Assembly: GCA_030706145.1 (NCBI GenBank)
Contig: JAUZPB010000028.1
Coordinates: forward strand, 1-42,207
Direction of reading: 5' to 3'
DNA length: 42,207 nucleotides
DNA from: Bacteroidota bacterium
GTDB taxonomy: Bacteria > Bacteroidota > Ignavibacteria > Ignavibacteriales > SURF-24
The notes below the pieces were generated by a model, which saw only the letters and a list, made by a program, of their open reading frames with translations, searched no databases and was not told where the DNA came from. Within the stretch, counting starts at the first letter, position 1. Every line of letters begins with the position of its first letter. Both the position numbers and the translations under genes were made by a program. Of this stretch, positions 37,921 through 42,207 are shown one piece after another.

Positions 37921-38760
37921 TTATGCCAAGTATTCAAGTAAAGTAATGAGTTTACTTCTCATATCTTTTCTGTGAACAATAAAATCTACAAAACCATTTT
38001 CAAGCAAAAACTCTGAAGTTTGGAAACCTTCCGGAAGGTCCTTTCCAATAGTCTGTTTAATTACTCTTGGTCCGGCAAATCCAATAAGGGCTTTTGGTTC
38101 AGCAATAATAATATCACCAAGCATAGCATAGCTTGCAGTTGTTCCGCCGGTTGTAGGATCAGTTAAAATTGAAATATAAGGAAGTTTAGCTTCAGCAAGT
38201 CTTGCCAGACGAGAGCTTGTCTTTGCCATCTGCATAAGAGAGAATGCGCCTTCCATCATTCTGGCACCGCCGCTTGAAGAGATAATTATCATAGGGATTT
38301 TATTTTTATATGCACGGTCAATAGCGCGCGATATTTTTTCACCAACGACAGAGCCCATACTGCCGCCAATAAAACTAAAATCCATACAGGCAAATGAAAC
38401 CTCTTTATCATGGATCTTTCCAATACCTGTTCTTACTGCATCATTCAAGCCAGTTTTCTTGATAGTATCGGAAACTCTTTCAGTATATTTTTTACTATCA
38501 ACAAAATCTAGCGGATCGGCAGATCTCATCTTTTTATCATATTCTTTAAAGGAAGCTTTGTCGAGCAATATCGAAATATATTCCTGGCTTCCTATCCTGA
38601 AATGATGATCACATTTTGTACAGGTCCACAGGTAAGTTTCCAGTTGTTTTTTATGAATTATTTCGCCGCAACCAGGGCATTTTTCCCAAAGCCCGTCAGG
38701 CAGTTCCATTTTCACGCTATCGGAAGCTATATTTTCTTTTGATCTTTTAAACCATGCCAT
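37921..38760 (-). CDS. accD: Acetyl-CoA carboxylase carboxyltransferase subunit beta
   Basis: A 279-residue partner of AccA in malonyl-CoA formation. The N-terminal zinc ribbon is CPGCGEIIH...CTKCDHHF (four cysteines within residues 28-53), followed by the carboxyltransferase crotonase-like domain with [37 protein letters not shown] and [12 protein letters not shown]. All are typical of AccD. It lies 22 bases before the panC frame and is separated from accA by the whole polysaccharide locus. The 130-base gap upstream holds no clear gene or terminator. Confidence 0.96.
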   Translation of the reverse strand: MAWFKRSKENIASDSVKMELPDGLWEKCPGCGEIIHKKQLETYLWTCTKCDHHFRIGSQEYISILLDKASFKEYDKKMRSADPLDFVDSKKYTERVSDTIKKTGLNDAVRTGIGKIHDKEVSFACMDFSFIGGSMGSVVGEKISRAIDRAYKNKIPMIIISSSGGARMMEGAFSLMQMAKTSSRLARLAEAKLPYISILTDPTTGGTTASYAMLGDIIIAEPKALIGFAGPRVIKQTIGKDLPEGFQTSEFLLENGFVDFIVHRKDMRSKLITLLEYLA

Positions 38761-38890
38761 AATATATTAAGTCCAGTCTCCAATAAATCTTTAGATTCCA
38801 CTAAGAAATCTGACTAACAAGGTTTACTACTTCTTCCGGATCAGAAAGAATTATTGGAACAGATTAAATTTTCAAAACACAAACATGTAA

Positions 38891-39586
38891 TTATTTTTGA
38901 TGAACATCGGCATAAATAACAATAGTCTGTTCAGGTTTATCAGCATCATTAGACAAAATTGTTACATTCCTTGTAATTTTGCCCGATTTATGGGCCGAAT
39001 CAAATTCAATTCTAAGGTTACCTGATTTTCCTGGTTCAATTTTCTTACCGCTAAGGATAGCAGCAGTACACCCGCAGTCAGTTTTTACTTCTTTAATTTC
39101 AAGAGTAGCTTTTCCATCATTCTTAAAATTAAGCGTCCAATCAACAACTTTCCCCTCTTCTATCATCCCAAAGTCATGCTGAGTATCAGAAATAACCAAT
39201 TTTGGGAAGCTTTCTCTTATTACATTTGCAGTGAAGGCTAATCTTACTTCAGGGTTTTCCTTATCATTTGAATTAACATACACGTATTTATGCTGTGTCC
39301 CCTCACGTCCAATTGTATTAAACTTCACATTAATCTTAGTTGATTCACCTGGTTTAAGAATATCTTTTTCGGGTTTGGCGGCAGTGCAGCCACATGAAGC
39401 ACTTACGTTATAAATATATAACGAATCCCCACCAGTGTTTGAAACAATGAAATCATGTTCAACAAAGACATTTTGTTTAATATTGCCGAAATCAAAATCT
39501 TTCTGCAATACAGAGATCTTAGGTCCAACTATCTGAGCAAAATTAGCAACAGTCAAGGCTATGAAAAGCATAAATAGTTTTTTCAT
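38891..39586 (-). CDS. Secreted DUF1573-domain protein with two repeats
   Basis: A 231-residue protein with an N-terminal signal peptide (KKLFMLFIALTVANFA). Two DUF1573 units of about 100 residues follow, each with an HDF(I/G)-type strand, a conserved CGCTAA motif (one in the ASCGCTAAKPE stretch, one in TDCGCTAAILS) and PGES/PGKS turn. These immunoglobulin-like modules are frequent in secreted Bacteroidota proteins, but their role is not known. Its ATG overlaps the tsaB stop by four bases. Function in the operon cannot be inferred. Confidence 0.88.
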   Translation of the reverse strand: MKKLFMLFIALTVANFAQIVGPKISVLQKDFDFGNIKQNVFVEHDFIVSNTGGDSLYIYNVSASCGCTAAKPEKDILKPGESTKINVKFNTIGREGTQHKYVYVNSNDKENPEVRLAFTANVIRESFPKLVISDTQHDFGMIEEGKVVDWTLNFKNDGKATLEIKEVKTDCGCTAAILSGKKIEPGKSGNLRIEFDSAHKSGKITRNVTILSNDADKPEQTIVIYADVHQK

Positions 39587-40254
39587 TTGTGCTCCTTTAT
39601 AACAAAATTCTTAAGATAAAAGGGTTCAAGAAAATCATAATCATAAGTTAATGAATCTTTCCCAAATTTATAAGCCCATCTAGCTACCGAGGAAGCTGAA
39701 GGCCAGGCGACACTGCAGGTACTGACTGCAGTGTTTCCAGGGATAAAATTGCCAAAAAGAAGAGATTTATCATTTAACCGGTTTTCGAATTCCTCATTCC
39801 AAGTTACACTAAGTTTATCAATAAACTCATAACCATCTAAAATCTTGCGGAATTTTGCATTATATACCTCCTCAAGGTTGACTTTATTGGCTATAAAGAA
39901 TTCTGTTCCAACTGGAAGGTATGTGCAAATCTGGTAAGCCAAAGCTTCAAAAGTAGGTACAGCTATCAAAGGAAGACCAGATCCAAGAGCAAGACCTTTT
40001 ACAGCCGACATTCCAATTCTCAGGCCTGTAAAAGAGCCCGGTCCAGAGGAAATAGCAATTGAAGACAAATCAGAGAACTGAAGTTGAACCTGTTTTAAGA
40101 CCTCATCTATAATATCAATAATCTTTTCCGAATGGACATGTTTCAATCTAAGGTTAACCTCAGCAAATTTATACTGATCAAAGTAAACAGCAGCACTACA
40201 GAGCTCACCCGAGGTTTCAATAGCCAGAATCGGTTTTTTATCTGCAAAACTCAT
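39583..40254 (-). CDS. tsaB: tRNA threonylcarbamoyladenosine biosynthesis protein TsaB
   Basis: A 223-residue ASKHA-fold partner of TsaD in making the t6A37 base of ANN-decoding tRNAs. The start ILAIETSGELCSAAV and the hallmark SSGPGSFTGLRIGMSAVKGL are diagnostic, followed by VPTFEALAYQI. The C-terminal half is divergent, as usual in the family. The start ATG 40254 has AGGG upstream, preferred over a TTG two codons earlier. Its neighbour tsaE belongs to the same pathway; tsaD is not in the window. Confidence 0.93.
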   Translation of the reverse strand: MSFADKKPILAIETSGELCSAAVYFDQYKFAEVNLRLKHVHSEKIIDIIDEVLKQVQLQFSDLSSIAISSGPGSFTGLRIGMSAVKGLALGSGLPLIAVPTFEALAYQICTYLPVGTEFFIANKVNLEEVYNAKFRKILDGYEFIDKLSVTWNEEFENRLNDKSLLFGNFIPGNTAVSTCSVAWPSASSVARWAYKFGKDSLTYDYDFLEPFYLKNFVIKEHK

Positions 40255-40386
40255 TAACAAACCCTAAAAAGATTTAAATTCAAATTAAAAGTTAAAACTA
40301 CTTCGGAATCAGGAGAAAAAAAAATCAAAACCGAAATGCAAAAATACTCAAAATTTCCCATTAATCATTTATAAATATTATAATTA

Positions 40387-40406
40387 TGCTCAACTTTTTA
40401 TGAGCA
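40387..40406 (-). terminator. Weak hairpin between tsaE and tsaB
   Basis: TGCTCA (40387-40392) and TGAGCA (40401-40406) form a six-base stem with an eight-base loop; the following minus-strand bases are only AT-rich. A second short inverted repeat, GGTTG/CAACC (40441-40456), lies nearer to the tsaE stop. Together they occupy the 216-base gap, which otherwise appears empty. Termination here is uncertain. Confidence 0.25.
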
Positions 40407-40470
40407 AATTCTATTTATTATCCGCTTAATGTAGAGCATGGGTTGGAGCATCAACCTTTTTTTCATCAAG

Positions 40471-40899
40471 CTAAGAAATTCGCCTAATTGTTATATTCCT
40501 AGAAAAGTCATCATTTACAAGGAAATTTATTTCCAATCTTTTCTTTGGCAGCACTTCAGGAATCATATCTGCCCATTCGATAAGAGTCAAAGAGTTATCG
40601 CGGATAAGATATTCTTCGAAGCCAATATCATAGAGTTCTTCGAGCCTGTTAATACGGTAGAAGTCAAAATGATTAATATTAAAAGTCCCACTATATTCAT
40701 TGACAATTGAAAAAGTGGGGCTATTGACGTAATCAATTCCGAAGTTTTTGAGCAGGTGTTTAATAAAAAAAGTTTTTCCTGCTCCAAGCTGACCATTAAG
40801 AGCAACAATATCACCAGGTTTCAGGATTTTTGAGAAATCATTTGCCAGGTCAATTGTATCCTGCTCAGTAAAAACTTTAAGAGAAAGAGGAAGTTTCAA
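40471..40899 (-). CDS. tsaE: tRNA threonylcarbamoyladenosine biosynthesis ATPase TsaE
   Basis: A 142-residue P-loop ATPase that cycles the TsaBD complex during t6A synthesis. The Walker A region LNGQLGAGKTFFIKHLL is followed by VNSPTFSIVNEY and HFDFYRI, all characteristic of TsaE, then LIEWADMIPEVLP. The start is TTG 40899, two bases after the stop of the upstream PglZ gene; a GGAG some 15 bases upstream is rather far. The close spacing suggests co-transcription with the PorX-like gene. Confidence 0.93.
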   Translation of the reverse strand: MKLPLSLKVFTEQDTIDLANDFSKILKPGDIVALNGQLGAGKTFFIKHLLKNFGIDYVNSPTFSIVNEYSGTFNINHFDFYRINRLEELYDIGFEEYLIRDNSLTLIEWADMIPEVLPKKRLEINFLVNDDFSRNITIRRIS

Positions 40900-40901
40900 T
40901 T

Positions 40902-42207
40902 TTATGATTTAGACTCCATAGTTATGACAGGGAGTATCATTTCCTCCATAGAGACTCCTCCATGTTGGAATGTATCTTTATAATAGCTAAGATACTTATG
41001 ATATTCTGTCGGATAGACGAAATAAAAATCTTCTTTTGCAATAATATAATTAATTGTAACACCGCGTTTTGGCAGTTTATATTCGGCAGCATTAGTAATA
41101 TAGATCGCATGTTTATCATCAACTTTAAGATTTCTACCGAACTTAAATCTAAGGTTAGTAGAAGCTTCCCTATCGCCAAGTACCTTAGCGCCTCTCATAG
41201 CTCTTATACTGCCATGATCTGTAGTAATAACTATTTTAGCATTTTTTATCTTTGCAATCGAACGCAGAGTTGATAAAAGAGATGAATGTGCAAACCAGCT
41301 ATTTGTTAATGAGCGGTAAGCAGGTTCATCAGGAGCAATTTCCTTTAAGATATCCGAATCAGATCTGCCATGAGCAATCATATCTAAAAAATTAACGACA
41401 ACAGCAGTCAGCTGGCTATTTTGGTAAGAAAGGATATTTTGTTCAAAGTTCCTACCTACTTCAGGATCAATTATCTTAATATATTTAAGTTCATTTTTAA
41501 GTTTTATTCTTCTGCGATCAAGTAAGAGTTGCAGGAGCTCTTTTTCATACTTATTGCAGCTTCTTTCATCGTCATCACCACCGGACTGCCAAAGATTCGG
41601 GTAATGCTTTTCTATTTCTGAGGGATAAAGCCCTGCAAAAAGAGCATTTCTAGCATAGGGTGTAGCAGTTGGAAGAATTGAATAGTAATATTTTCTATCA
41701 ATGTTAAAAAGATCAACCAGATATTTCTCCATTCCGAACCACTGATCCATTCTCAAGCAATCAAGTACAAAATAGAAAACAGGTCCCTTTGCCTCTTCAA
41801 GGTGACAGAGGACATAATCATTTGTAATTGAGGGAGAAAATGGGGGGACATCAAATGAGCTTTTAGCATTGATCCATTTGAGATAATTTTTTTCTATAAA
41901 CCGGCTAAATTCCTGGTTGCATTCCTTTTTTTGGTCCGTCAGAGTCTGTCTTAGGCCAACTTCCGGATGGGCATCAAGTTCGAGCTCCCAGTTAACAAGT
42001 TTCAGATAGATATCAATCCATTCCTCCCAATCAGGGCCAGACATCACGGTTCTGGAAATCTCATTAAAATCCAGCAGATAATCTTTTGCAACATATTCAC
42101 CAGAGATCTGTTTTGCCTCAAGGACTTTTTTACAGACCAGAAGTACCTGACTTGGGTGGACAGGTTTAATCAGGTAGTCAGTAATTTTCCCCCCAATAGC
42201 ATCGTGC
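40902..42207 (-). CDS. PorX-like response regulator with PglZ domain (N-terminus outside the window)
   Basis: A frame of at least 435 residues, open to the right edge. The first visible codons hold the end of a receiver domain: GGKITDYLIKPVHPSQVL, with the conserved Lys-Pro pair. A helical linker (MSGPDWEEWIDIYLKL) and a PglZ/alkaline-phosphatase-superfamily domain follow, with FVLDCLRMDQW, the ATPYARNALFAGLYPSE nucleophile region, VVNFLDMIAHGRSD and ITTDHGSI. This matches PorX, the response regulator of the Bacteroidota type IX secretion system, in which the PglZ domain is reported to be a phosphodiesterase. Its partner kinase PorY is not present here. The ATG at 42047 is internal. Confidence 0.85.
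   Translation of the reverse strand, partial: HDAIGGKITDYLIKPVHPSQVLLVCKKVLEAKQISGEYVAKDYLLDFNEISRTVMSGPDWEEWIDIYLKLVNWELELDAHPEVGLRQTLTDQKKECNQEFSRFIEKNYLKWINAKSSFDVPPFSPSITNDYVLCHLEEAKGPVFYFVLDCLRMDQWFGMEKYLVDLFNIDRKYYYSILPTATPYARNALFAGLYPSEIEKHYPNLWQSGGDDDERSCNKYEKELLQLLLDRRRIKLKNELKYIKIIDPEVGRNFEQNILSYQNSQLTAVVVNFLDMIAHGRSDSDILKEIAPDEPAYRSLTNSWFAHSSLLSTLRSIAKIKNAKIVITTDHGSIRAMRGAKVLGDREASTNLRFKFGRNLKVDDKHAIYITNAAEYKLPKRGVTINYIIAKEDFYFVYPTEYHKYLSYYKDTFQHGGVSMEEMILPVITMESKS

Noticed and set aside
40441-40463. Plus-strand terminator GGTTG/CAACC followed by a T-run
   Set aside because: It looks like a good plus-strand terminator, but there is no plus-strand gene to end here; with only five base pairs it may be chance.

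Overview
The window is 42 kb of AT-rich bacterial chromosome. All intact genes lie on the minus strand; the only plus-strand gene is a broken methyltransferase at 24699-25491. The gene set suggests the Bacteroidota/Chlorobiota side of the tree, perhaps Ignavibacteria: a PorX-like receiver-PglZ protein next to tsaE, a DUF1573 protein, a fused ribBA, a FabL-like enoyl reductase, a Wza-type exporter with three SLBB-like stretches, and frequent TTG/GTG starts. This placement is inferred from gene content only. No rRNA, tRNA, CRISPR array, insertion sequence or recognisable defence system was found.

Layout, read in the direction of transcription (right to left). (1) 42207-37023, housekeeping: the C-terminal part of a PglZ-domain response regulator (cut by the window edge), tsaE, tsaB, a DUF1573 protein, accD and panC. 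(2) 36957-16132, a surface-polysaccharide locus. It contains a Wza-like exporter, a Wzz-like chain-length protein without kinase domain, an O-antigen ligase/polymerase, a Wzx-like flippase, GT2 and GT4 glycosyltransferases, an FkbM methyltransferase and the plus-strand pseudogene. Then follow a polyprenyl-phosphate sugar-1-phosphate transferase split by a one-base frameshift, a WbpE-like sugar aminotransferase, a Dpm1-like GT2, and a GT2 fused to a degenerate sugar-transferase domain. The middle of this locus is clearly more AT-rich than the flanks. (3) 16120-11201: accA, a hotdog thioesterase, nadC, a second flippase and a GT9 glycosyltransferase with an N-terminal four-cysteine motif. (4) 11051-186, housekeeping: dut, dnaE, a FabL-like reductase, an acyl-CoA dehydrogenase, trxA, tgt, yajC, ribBA and an agmatinase-family gene. 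Positions 40-1 may hold the start of another minus-strand gene.

The polysaccharide genes together could form a Wzx/Wzy-type pathway. The membrane-bound sugar transferase (if functional) would start the glycan on undecaprenyl phosphate, glycosyltransferases extend and the aminotransferase and methyltransferase decorate it, the flippase moves it across the membrane, the ligase/polymerase joins it, and Wzz/Wza handle length and export. The locus lies between accD/panC and accA.

The points most worth a second look are the GT2/degenerate sugar-transferase fusion, the frameshifted initiating transferase, the three-lesion methyltransferase pseudogene, a panC whose conserved first residue falls on an ATC codon behind a good ribosome binding site, and the receiver-PglZ protein at the right edge. 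I did not find a convincing wholly new system.
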